A stretch of 64,000 nt of DNA from Sarocladium kiliense (lineage: Eukaryota > Ascomycota > Sordariomycetes > Hypocreales > Sarocladiaceae). How positions within the stretch are numbered: the first letter of the stretch is position 1; each line of letters opens with the position of its first letter. The stretch lies in NCBI GenBank assembly GCA_030734395.1, contig JAUZTG010000020.1:1054001-1118000 (forward strand). Reading direction: 5' to 3'. Made by a program: the position numbers and the translations under genes. Below the pieces are notes generated by a model. It was not told the origin of the DNA, did no database searches, and saw only the letters and a list, made by a program, of their open reading frames with translations. Below, piece by piece: positions 46,801 through 56,926 of this stretch.

Positions 46801-47664
46801 GCCGGGAGCATTGTAACCGTATGGGCTCGGGCCACCATTGACATCTGGCATTTCGGCGGGAGCTCTTCGATTAGGAATCACTCGGCCACTCATTGTCTGG
46901 TGAGCATCCCGATCCTGCGTATACCCCCCAGTCATAGACATGGATCGGTCCTCATGACGCTCGGGAACGATACGACCTTGTGCGGTTGTTCTTGCTGAAT
47001 TGGCATGCGGTGCGTAAGCTGCTTGTCGTGTCGGCTGCATCGGTGCTTGTTGGTATGAGCTCGGAGGGGGTTGGTACATCTGCGGCCGTGGCGCAGACAT
47101 GAGCGATTGTGACCGATAAGGATCATGATGCATGGCAGGCGGAGGGCCGCCTTGATTGAAACGAGGAGACCCTCGTGGCCCAGGCGGGCCCGGAGGAGGA
47201 GGGCGCTGGTCGAATCTGGGAGGTGGCGGCCCTCTTTGTTCGGGATACTGACGTCGCTGCTGCTGCATATACTGGGCCTGGGGTGAGGGGACCTGGTGGT
47301 TGGCAGAAGGTGCCCGGCGGTCATTATAATAGCCGTTTGGCATGCCTGGGTCGTTTCGTTGGGCTCTCTGAGGAGGAACACCGTCGCGATCGCCGTAGTA
47401 TCCGGGCTGCGGCCGAGGTGGCGGCTGACGTTGCATTCCAGAACTCGAAGAAGACATTGTATGCGTCCTCTCCTGCTGCTCCATCATGCCATGCTGCATG
47501 GACGCCGAGGTCATAGTCTGGGACCTACCCGGAGGAGGAGCAGCGCCGAAGATGTTGGAGAAGGCAGCATCCCGCTGATAATTGTTGCCGCCGCCGCCGT
47601 CACCGTAGCCTCTCTGTCGCGGCGGAGGGGGTCCCCGAGGATCGTACTGATGGTAATCAGCCAT
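43817..47664 (-). CDS. rom2: Rho1 guanine nucleotide exchange factor (Rom2-like)
   Basis: Three exons on the minus strand: 47664-44895, 44843-43996, 43942-43817 (1247 aa). Residues 1-345 are Pro/Gln/Met/Ser-rich and disordered. Then follow a DEP domain (~360-440), a DH/RhoGEF domain (~540-730, with ISEICYTERDFVKDLEYL and KPTTRLARYPLLLENVLKYT), a PH domain (~760-900) and a CNH domain (~925-1220, GGRKLLYGTNNGIYL ... WRIDWEGTPISFALSYPWI). This layout is diagnostic of Rom1/Rom2, which load GTP on Rho1 at the plasma membrane in the cell wall integrity pathway. The last intron (43943-43995) has a GC donor (GAG|GCATGT); only this junction gives the family ending IIFAYEDEKGEDVVEAIDFW. It is divergent from VMA11. 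Confidence 0.93.
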
Positions 47665-49317
47665 GGTGGAGGCGATGGCTGCAGGAGGCGGTGGGTGAAG
47701 GACAGAGAGATCCCCGTATGAGGGTGCTTATCCGACCCTAAGGTCGTACGAGCCGGGGGATGAAGCCACGAAGGCTGCCTGCTGTCGTGAGCACAAAATG
47801 GCAGCACCACTCAGTTGGCAGTGGACAATGGACGTGGTGCGCCTCCGTCTGCCGTCCAGGGACACGCAACTCGCAGAAGTTGCGGCGTCTCCTTCAGCGC
47901 CTCTTTTCAGAGGGCCGAGCCGATCGTGTGTGATGTTGGCGTTCGAAGTCGTGTCGAGAGGGCCAAGGTCGAGGGCTGGCGTGGCTCGAAGGGGGGTTCA
48001 GGAAGGATGAGGGCGTTCTGCGCCGCGGGACAAGGTGACGAGGGAATCGGTGGGCAGCGGAGAGGGAATTCGTTCGATGATTGATGGCTGGTCAAAGGCC
48101 CTCCATCAGATCAGGAGCCAGATGCCACGGGGTTGAAGAGTAGGGTTAGAAATATAATGGGTGGACACGGGCGGCAGGATTGCAGACTGGGCCAAGGAAA
48201 AGGATGCAGGTTCGCGATGTAGCCAGACGCAGTGATGGATGGTGGTGCCGTCGTGGTGGTGGTGGTTAGTGCAGTGGAGGTGGAGGCAGCGGTGGACCTA
48301 ACGTCGGTGCAGGCACAGGCGCCCGTCAGTGAGGTGATGGTGGCTGCAGCGCGCCGCTACAGGTAGGATACAACGGTCAGATACCTCCTGATACCAAGGC
48401 ATCATGTGAGAGGGAGCCAGTGATAACAAAGCAATCTATCCTCAATAGCAAATACAGGCGATCTTGAAGTGCTGCAGCTGCCAGCTTGAATGCTCCTCTC
48501 CCCATTGACACCTAATAGCACGGGTGTACCTTACATGAAGCTCCGGCAAGGGGGAGGGTTAGCCGTTGGGACTTTGGGCTGTCGTCAGCGTGGCTCAGGC
48601 ACTTTCGGCTGTGCTAATAATGTACGAGACGTACGTCCTCGATTTTCAGGTCGCTCAGAAACACGAGCTGATAAAATTCGATCTACTGACGACCGAAATA
48701 TTGTTCGGGATCTTCGGCTTTTCCGAATATCAACGCACATAGGTTCTAAGAAGCTCCTTCACCGTTCGAGGGCTCTACACTGCGACTCAGCCGAGAACTG
48801 TCCCTTGATTGAAGATTCCACCTAATGCAGGAGACATACTGCACTATCGAATGGTGACCCCATAAAGTTAAGATAAATATAGATACTGGATACGGTTGTC
48901 AATCATAGCAATTTCCTTATCGAGGCGACGTTCCTGTCGATGAAGTCAATTCAGATCTGGAGAACAACTCCTAACAGACGCGGCTGCTTCGGCCAAACTC
49001 TGCTCCCTGCCACAACATTTAATCTGGGAAAGTTTGCCCTATTTCAATAGCTACTACATGAACGCCAGACGACTCAAAGCTACAGACTCACTTGCTGCGT
49101 CATCTCACAAACGACCGGAGGTTGAGGACAGCTTGGAGGAGCTACAAATCACGTGATCCATATCTAGCTCTATCGCCACCTGATTGGCTACAGCACCACT
49201 ACTTTCGCAGGAGCCTGACGCCAACACCTCCCGTCGAGCTTCAACGTTAACCAGCAGCCGCGTATCACCCATCTACCCTCTTCCATCTCCGTCCGGTCAG
49301 CATCCTCCATCGCCGCC
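47665..49317. other. Divergent promoter region rom2 / vma11
   Basis: 1.65 kb between two divergently transcribed genes. It contains GTG/GGT-rich simple sequence near 48240-48300. No gene-like frame was accepted. Confidence 0.55.
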
Positions 49318-50115
49318 ATGTCAGACTTAGCAGAGTCCGAGCTCGCGCCCAAGTTCGCCCCCTTCGTGGGAATGGTCAGTCTATCCTGATGTCGCTTGTC
49401 TGGGTTGTCGCTGACGTTGATGTGTTCTCCAGGCCGGCATTGCTGCTGCGATGATCTCCGGTTGTAAGGACTTTCCCGACTACATCAACACACGGTCGGA
49501 CGCTGACGATATATGATGATAGGCATCGGCGCAGCTTATGGCACCGCGAAATCAGGTATCGGCATTGCTGGTGTCGGTACTTTCCGCCCTGACCTCATTA
49601 TGAAGGTAGGCCCTGCGAACAACGACATCATCGTCTCGAAGCAAACTCATCTAACATTCCCAGTGTCTGATCCCCGTCGTCATGTCCGGTATCATTGGCG
49701 TCTATTCTCTAGTTATCTCAGTCCTCATCGCTGAAGATCTGAACCCGCCGTCAAACACAAGCTACACCCTGTTCGCGTATGTTCCACCGGCAGTCTTCGG
49801 AGTATTCTCGGACTCGACCCCCTACTGACCTTATACTCTGCAGGGGCTTCTTGCACCTAGGTTGTGGTATTGCAGTCGGCATGACTGGCCTCGCGGCTGG
49901 TTACTGCATCGGTATCGTCGGCGACTCAGGCGTGCGCGCGTACATGGAGCAGTCCAGGATCTTCGTTGGCATGGTCCTGATCCTGATTTTCGGCGAGGTT
50001 CTGGGTCTCTACGGGTATGCTACCTCTATACTCCCACTTTGCATCTGGGCATCCACTGACACTACTCGCAAGACTCATCGTTGCGCTGCTGCTCAATACC
50101 AAGACCAAGGGCTGA
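49318..50115 (+). CDS. vma11: V-type ATPase proteolipid subunit c' (Vma11)
   Basis: Six exons: 49318-49374, 49433-49463, 49523-49605, 49664-49776, 49844-50014, 50073-50115 (165 aa). The introns are 58-67 nt with clear signals; the second exon is only 31 nt. Four transmembrane helices: [65 protein letters not shown] and [18 protein letters not shown]. The H+-carrying Glu in the last helix is residue ~146. The N-terminus [20 protein letters not shown] and the C-terminal NTKTKG separate it from subunit c (Vma3). Subunit c' is known only from fungi and sits in the Vo rotor ring of the vacuolar proton pump. Confidence 0.95.
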
Positions 50116-50778
50116 GCGGTTGTCGACCAAATATCGACACCAACCATCCCCAACCACCAACCCTAGCCACCGCGGCTAGGAGACGACATCGTCATCAACA
50201 CCACAGTACCATGAGGGAATTGGCCTTCACTGTACCGATAAGCTGCATGAGGCACGGCGTTCTGGGCTCTGAATGTTTTACAATCGCAGATAGGGGAGTA
50301 AGACGCGAGAAGCAGATTGGGCGGCAGGCTGAAGCTACATAGCTCACGACAATGCCCATCTTTGTAAGGTTATGCGCACGAATAGTGTCTCATTGAGCGG
50401 ATAAATAACATCATCATCCCCAAAAGATTCCAGTTGGTTTCCATCCTGAAAAGCGACAATGACCGACACAGAGAGAGCTCTTGTGCCTGAATGACCTGCA
50501 TCCCTTTCCCATTTCTCAAGAACGCCTGCAATGATGAGAGAAAAAGTGTGTTCATGGGGGTTCGTTCATTGACCTTTCATTCTAGATCCGCGCCGATAGA
50601 TGCATTTTGGATGAAACGTTCAAGTGCAACCTGAGATGCGAAACGAGTGGTGGGGAGAAAAAAAGGGAATAGGAAATAAACGCCTCCTCATCACAGAATC
50701 TGTGAAAGAAGGGAGCGGTGTGATCCCGCCCTGAGTTGATTGCAGTAAGTGCACGCACTTGTTCTTGGGAGGTGGCTC
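50116..50778. other. Convergent 3' spacer
   Basis: 663 bp between the stops of vma11 (plus) and the small unknown gene (minus). Short frames on both strands have no motif; this should be 3'UTR material. Confidence 0.55.
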
Positions 50779-51626
50779 TCAACCACGGAGCCGGCCGCGG
50801 ACACTACGAAGCAGACTGCGCCGCTGGGTACGGTCGACGACCTCGCGATGGTACTTCTGCCAGCTCTTCTCGCGGGCGTCCCAGCTCTCCATTTGCGCTA
50901 ACCAGGAGTGTTAGTCCTCTACGATTCACTCACAAAGAGGATCCAGGAAAAGCACACTTACCGAGGAGCCAGTCCCAATGCTTGTCCTCTCTGATCAGGA
51001 TGTCATCACCATTCTCCCGAAGCAGACGCTCACGCCTGGCCTCTGCCGCAGCTTCCTCTCCGACAAGGTACGGGTCCTCCAATGGTCTGGGCGTACCTGT
51101 TTCAGAGCTAGCAGCGGCATCCAACCCAGTCGATGTGGAGGACGAAGGCAGAGACGCAGAAGCTGAAGACGAGGAACCTCCGTTCTCAAGCGACGCCCAG
51201 CGGTGGTGCCGGGGCCCAGTGTTCGACCTAGCAGCTGCGCGACGCTCGATGACGCTGCGGTACTGGCGTGCAGCAGGGGCGTTGTGAGTTGACCAGGTTG
51301 GCACGCGGAAGTTGTGGAGGTTGGCACTGGTCAGAGGGGGAGCGGCTGGGATGGGAGGCAGGCCGTATTGGATTTGGGAGTCGTCGGTGTTGCGGTTGGA
51401 TGTGCGCGCAGGAGGAGAGTATGGAGGGATGGGTTCGTGATGAGTAGCTGTTGAGTGGTAGGAGGGGACTTCGGAGACTGGGTGCGGTGTTAGCTTGTGA
51501 TGGCAACAATGTTAGTGCAATGGTATTCATGATAGACTGACTGTATGAAGGGGCGGCTGAGTGGATGGAGGTGGTCTCGAAGTCCTCTGCGCTGTAGCGA
51601 GGCGCAATGAGCGTAGCAGCAGCCAT
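50779..51626 (-). CDS. Conserved-looking fungal protein of unknown function
   Basis: Three exons on the minus strand: 51626-51542, 51477-50962, 50897-50779 (239 aa; introns of 64 nt each). Splicing yields a continuous protein, starting MAAATLIAPRYSAEDFETTS, that reads through SAAPSYISEVPSYH with frame kept. The N-terminal half is Pro/Ser-rich (EPIPPYSPP, GLPPIPAAPPLT). Then comes a segment FRVPTWSTHNAPAARQY with an Arg/Ala helix (RSVIERRAAARS), an Ala/Ser spacer, and a charged C-terminal half (EAAAEARRERLLRENGDD, DKHWDWLLAQMESWDARE) ending in an Arg-rich tail (RSLLRSVRGRLRG). There are no membrane or catalytic motifs. I have seen similar unnamed proteins in Pezizomycotina but cannot name a function. 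Confidence 0.78.
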
Positions 51627-54600
51627 CGTGTCGGCGAGGTTGTTGGTGATGCGTAGATTTGGGTAGGAAAGCTGCGTGAAGCTCTTCAAAGCTGCCTACA
51701 GTCCACGCAGCTCAACTACGCGACGAATACAAGCTGTTCTCCAGGGAGGTACACCAGCGTCCCTTGAAGTATATAATCTTCTGGAATGGGTTTCCCGAAC
51801 CTCGAATAGAACAAGAGAGGTGAAGGTCTGATGAGTTCAAAGAATCCGGATCAACGCGTAATTGTGTCGCGTGTGGCTTTCTGCCGAGAGAGCTTATATT
51901 CGCAGAAGGGGGGACGGACAGAAAGCTGGGGAGGAACTGGAATGGAGGGAAGAGAGGGAGGCGGGGATGGCGCCGGCTGAAAGTCTGTCTTGTTTAACTC
52001 GTGAGAGGCGGAGGAGGGATGTTCGCTCCGAGGTTGAGACGAGACAGGAGTGTCGCAGTTGTTTGTGTGTCTCTCTATTGGGTTGTTGTACGGATGAGAC
52101 TGTGTTTGCGTAGTGTATGCGTGATTCAAGCGAGGCGATAAGGGGAGGATTGGTGATTTGTTTGCTTATCAGTGCTTGTGCTGATGGTGGTGGTGATGCG
52201 GGGGACACGTGAGGGGATACCCAAGGCGAGAGCGGGGTGAGGGAGGGCGAGATAGGTGGCTTTGGGATGGGGTGAGGTGTCAGTCAATGTCGCAGAATGA
52301 GGGTCACCAGGGCGAGAAAGAGGAAGAAGCTGAGAGAGGAGGAGAGACAGGCGAGAGGCTCTAGAACATGAAGGAGGCACGGGATCTTTTATGTATACCT
52401 AGGGACCTATTTCGAGCGAGGAGGAGGGTGTGGTGCAACAACAGCAGCACCAGTAATGCACGTTCACGGCGGTGGTGGTTAGACGGAGATAGCACTCATA
52501 TCAGTGGTCAAAAGCACTATAGATGCCTTTACTTACAGCATGGCATAGCGTATAGTTAGTGGTCGTCACTAACATACTCCGTCAAGTCGCAGTGTCAACA
52601 CAATCCCTGTCGGATGTGCCTGTCCGCGATGCAATGGCGGCACCCCGGATGATGCGCCGCCGCGTGTCCAGTGGGACGGGTAAGTCTTGGCTGACAGTGG
52701 CTTGCCATCATTGCTACGATACTCGTGTGCGTTGTTTTGTGATGACCCGAGAGGGAACTACAACTATCTCCAGCAGTCTCCAGCAACTCCAGTGAGGATA
52801 CGTCAGAGCAGAACAACTCAACAAGAACCATGACGATAGCACTAGTTGATGCTGCAGTCCCTCACTCAACTGTCGGTCTCACTTCTTATCAAGGAATCCG
52901 GTTTCCGCACGGCTTCTAGTTACCCTTGGCGGCAAAGTCGCGGTGGAACCCCCAGCCGCGCTGTCTCTTGGCCCCAGGCCGGACTATTGATCAGTTACAT
53001 GGCTTTGTTGTGCCTGTCTCTGATGACTTGATCACTGACAAAGGTGCTGAATGAGCATCATTACAGCCTGTATCCTTTGAAAGGACTCATGCTGCTTGTC
53101 GTTGGGCAGAGACTCTCCTCTTTACCTTGGCATCAGCCTCGACCATCCACACAGAACCATTCCAGCGCCGCCTCCTTCTCTTGGCGCCTGTTCCTCACCA
53201 TCACTTCATCCTTCTTCCGACGCAATACCTCGGATTTAATCATTCTCGTGCCCCTCCCCTCCTCCCTCCTCCCTCCCCTTCACTCCCCCCGAGTTCTTCC
53301 TCTCCATCTCCTCCTGCATAAGTGCTGCACCGCCTTCTCGTAGTCCCCGCTCCATAACCCCTCTCTCCGCGGGGCTCCTCGTCTTACAATGCAAATGGAC
53401 CTATTGCTGCATCCGCCGTGCCTTGATTCCAAACACCGAATCTATGCCGGTCCAGTCCATCTCCTCTATTTCATCATCGGTCTCCATGCCTGTTCCCACT
53501 GTCCTCCCATCTAAGTCCCTAACCTACAATCGGGATCATCGGATCGATCACGAACCTTGCTATTTCCCGGCTCCCACTAGAGTTTTCCTTTGTTCCAACT
53601 CTGTGTACAGTGTGCTTTCTCTCCGGATATCATGGCACACTCGGCCTCTCATAGTCGACTTCCCGTTGGAGCTATTCATCTTCCAGCCCACTCACACCAC
53701 CTCCTGTTCGGGTCTGTTCCCAAGAAGGCGGGAGAACAAGCCAGCAGACCAGGGCGAGAACAAAGAGGGTGTGAAGCCACACTGCTCATGCCGCCTTTCA
53801 ACCGGGTCCAGCCATCGGTCTTGCAGCCCCCCTCTCTTTTGCCCTACCGCACCACCCAACCCGTTCGTCAACCCAAGCGCAGATGTGACGATAACAACCT
53901 AGTCTCGAATGCGTTGTGTGTGTCTCTGTCCCCAAAAAGGCCCTGTTCAGGTGTTGCGAGATGCAGGGTCTGGCGGCCTCCTCCTCACGCCATCGATGCA
54001 GCCCTTCCTACCACCCTCCTTTTCAGTGGTGTAAGCCTTCGAGGCAAGGTCCCTTGCGCAGGGACTCCGTCGGCCCGCTGGAGAGGCAGCCCAAGATGGT
54101 GCGTTGGTGCCATATGCGTACAGTATGAGGCCGGCTAGGACGCCGAGTTGGAAGGTTTCCTTGCTGTGCCTCCTGCAATGCACGCAAGTCCGCCATGCAT
54201 CATCACCGCTTGCTGGTTGAGGCCGATACCAAGAGGCAAGACCTGTAGGACGCCAGCGAGGGGCATCAGGCGTCAAGCGTCAGGATCTAATAGATGGTTG
54301 CGGTACCGGCTTCAGTGTGGCTTGCAAGGTCTCGTGCTGCTTTGCCATATACCGATGCCATGTGATGCCTTGCATTGCTCATAAAACGCAGTGGTGACGA
54401 GTTCGCAGCGCAGACTGGTCGAGAAGTCTGTTCGCTGTCACATGGAGCATTACCCTTGGAACTGTCACCTTTGACGGCCGCTGCATTCCACAGTCAAGGC
54501 AGAAGACAGCGCATCGGGAAAAAGCATGTGCTGATCTTGATATCACGAAACATATGCCAGAGAATAACCCAAGTTCTATTAGATGCCGCAGTTCGAGCAA

Positions 54601-54898
54601 GCAGATATGTATGCAGATCATCAATGTGCTGATCGGAAGCCCGCAGGGGATGATCTGTGGGGGAGCATATGGAAAGCTTAACGCGTGCAAACGCGTGGTG
54701 GGGCTGAGGCTCTGCCAACACTGTGCACCACCAAAAGATATCTTCCAAACCAGCAGGCACGTCTTGACTCCAGGCGCTCATCACCGTGACGAGACGCTGC
54801 TGCAGTACTTATTCAACACGGGAGAAGTTTCATACACCTTCACATAGAGCCCTGTTGCTTCCAAGATCGCAGTCAGGGCGATATTGTCCACAGAAACC
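51627..54898. other. Large intergenic region before NSE4
   Basis: 3.3 kb without an accepted gene. The part just upstream of the small unknown gene (51630-52400) is GA-rich on the plus strand, so CT-rich in that gene's sense, as expected for a leader or promoter. Between 53150 and 53900 the plus strand is CT-rich and carries frames of 159-182 codons without motifs. These might belong to a long leader or a non-coding RNA. Confidence 0.5.
51769..51778 (-). promoter_or_regulatory. TATA-like element of the small unknown gene
   Basis: The minus strand reads GATTATATAC about 145 bp upstream of the start codon at 51626. The position and sequence fit a TATA box, but such A/T strings are frequent. 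Confidence 0.3.
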
Positions 54899-56358
54899 AT
54901 GCCGAGCCGCGTCGCGTCCCCAAGCGACGAGGAGGACTCGCCATCATCTTCACCCCAAGGAACCCCCTCCACAGCACGCCAGAGCCTTTTGATACGTCAA
55001 GGAGACAGTGCCCGTGCCGCATCAGGATCTAAGAGAAAGCGCGCAGGCACAGAGACCGGCGAATCATCCAACTACCGACGACGAACGACCGAACCACCCA
55101 GCGGAGACGATAACGATGGAAATGTAGACGAGGATGAGGTGGAGAATGACGGTGAAGGCGCAGACAAAGACATTTACGACCCGGATCAGCCCTTAGAGGA
55201 GAGACGGAAGGTCCAGCGCGGCTTTCGCGATATCTTACGAGATGTCACGGAGAACAGCGAAGAGTACCTACAAGGCGAATCTAAGGGCCTGCACGATGCG
55301 ATACGAAAGGCCAACGCGCTATCTAAAAAGCTGAGGCAGACTGCGGAGGCTACGATCGACTCGCGATTACTTGTCAGCACGGCCGACTTGGGATATCGGA
55401 AGACGCAACGCCTGACGCATGGCAGCTTGGCACAGGGCATTGATCCTGAGGAGTTCGTGTCCAAGTGCATTACCTACATGCGCCAGGGCCGAGGTTTTGC
55501 TGATGATGATGCGCCGGAGCTGTCAAGTACGCAAAGACAGCGTCGGACGGTCTCGCGAAGTCGTGCAGGGCGTGAAGAAGATGACGACATTGGCGACGAG
55601 GGCGACATGATGAACTGGTCACATCTCGGGCGTTTCGCTGCAATCCCACACATCCGTCGTCCAGCGCTCCCAGGATTTCTCCTTGGACCCCTCTCAGTCG
55701 AGAAGAAGATCCGCAAAATCACCAAGCGCAGCGCCCCTTTCCGTCCGAACAACCTTACAGAAACCCGCCCTGAAGTACTTGACGTCAACAACTTCAACAA
55801 GAAAGGCGATGATCTCACAATGAACTGTGCGAGTATCTTACAGCAGCTCACAGACTTGCAGGAGCGGGTGCAGGTGAAGGTGGCAGAGCTGTGTGAGGAT
55901 GTATCAGACGAGGAAGAACAGGAGCGAATTATGCATGAGCATGGGCTGAGAAGTACGGGTGGAATCTGCTTGATGCGGTTCTTGGTCAACCCAAAGTCGT
56001 TCTCACAAACGGTAGAGAATTTGTTCTACACCAGTTTCTTGATCCGGGATGGCAGGGTCAGTCTTGACTTTGACGAGAATGAGCTTCCATCAGTCTGTAA
56101 GTTTGATACCACTGCGCTCGCGTCCTTCTCTTCGATTTCAAGTCGGAGCTAATTCAGGACTTCATAGCACCTGTGGAAAGAGAAGTTGACGACGATGGCA
56201 CAATCCGCCACGCCGCATCCAAATTTCAAGCAGTCCTTCCTATGGACATGCAAATATGGCAGGACATCATAGAGACGTTCAAATTGAAAGCGCCGATGAT
56301 CGAGCATAGACAAGAGACAAAGACTTCTGGTCCAGGCGCGAGAGGCTGGTATAGCTAA
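54899..56358 (+). CDS. nse4: Nse4, non-SMC subunit of the Smc5/6 complex
   Basis: Two exons: 54899-56096 and 56168-56358 (462 aa). The N-terminus is acidic and disordered. A conserved N-terminal helical domain follows ([51 protein letters not shown]). The C-terminal winged-helix domain has the hallmark [22 protein letters not shown]. Nse4 is the kleisin bridging the Smc5 and Smc6 heads with Nse1 and Nse3, acting in DNA repair and replication. In the last intron the first AG (56157) would give an immediate stop; the next (ATAG ending 56167) restores the frame and the ending [22 protein letters not shown]. The gene is in tandem with the next gene. Confidence 0.92.
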
Positions 56359-56926
56359 TGGTGAGACGAAACTGAGCTCGTTAGGGCAAGTAATGGGCGA
56401 TGGCAATGTTTCCAAATTTAACGATAGCGTGGCGCAAGGTGTGAATAGGACGTGTTGATACTTCACTGGAGAGAACAAAGGGATTACTCCAGGTTCAACA
56501 ATAGAAGATTTACCTACAGCTCCGTCTCCGTGCGTTGGTGAGGGAGGATGGGAGGTGCTGCTCTTTGAGCACGAGCCTCCGCCACATATTCCGCTTGCGA
56601 AGTTACCAGCATAAATCGATTCCCAGGGCGGACAGCTCCGTTCCACTGATACCTCCGCAGTCAGAGATCGAGAACAAAGACACGGCGGTAAGAAGGGTGG
56701 ACGAAGGAGAAGCTAGATTGAATGACCCTTCCAACTTCTAAAAGACGTGTGCTCGGCGCCTCGCAGCTGCCTCTTCGACGGACAATTTGACACTCTTTCT
56801 TTTCATATCTATTTTTCGATGGCTGTCTACGACAAGGCAATTTTGTCCATTGCTTTGCTTGAATTGTACTACTAATCATATCATCAAGCTCACCAACAAG
56901 GTCATTGTCCTAGGAACGCTTTCACA
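56359..56926. other. Intergenic spacer nse4 to coiled-coil gene
   Basis: 568 bp between two plus-strand genes. Includes the nse4 3' flank and, from ~56770, a T/C-rich leader. No feature beyond this is seen. Confidence 0.55.

Noticed and set aside
53423..54138. 159- and 182-codon frames upstream of nse4
   Set aside because: They overlap in different phases, lie in CT-rich DNA and contain no motif or convincing splice continuation.
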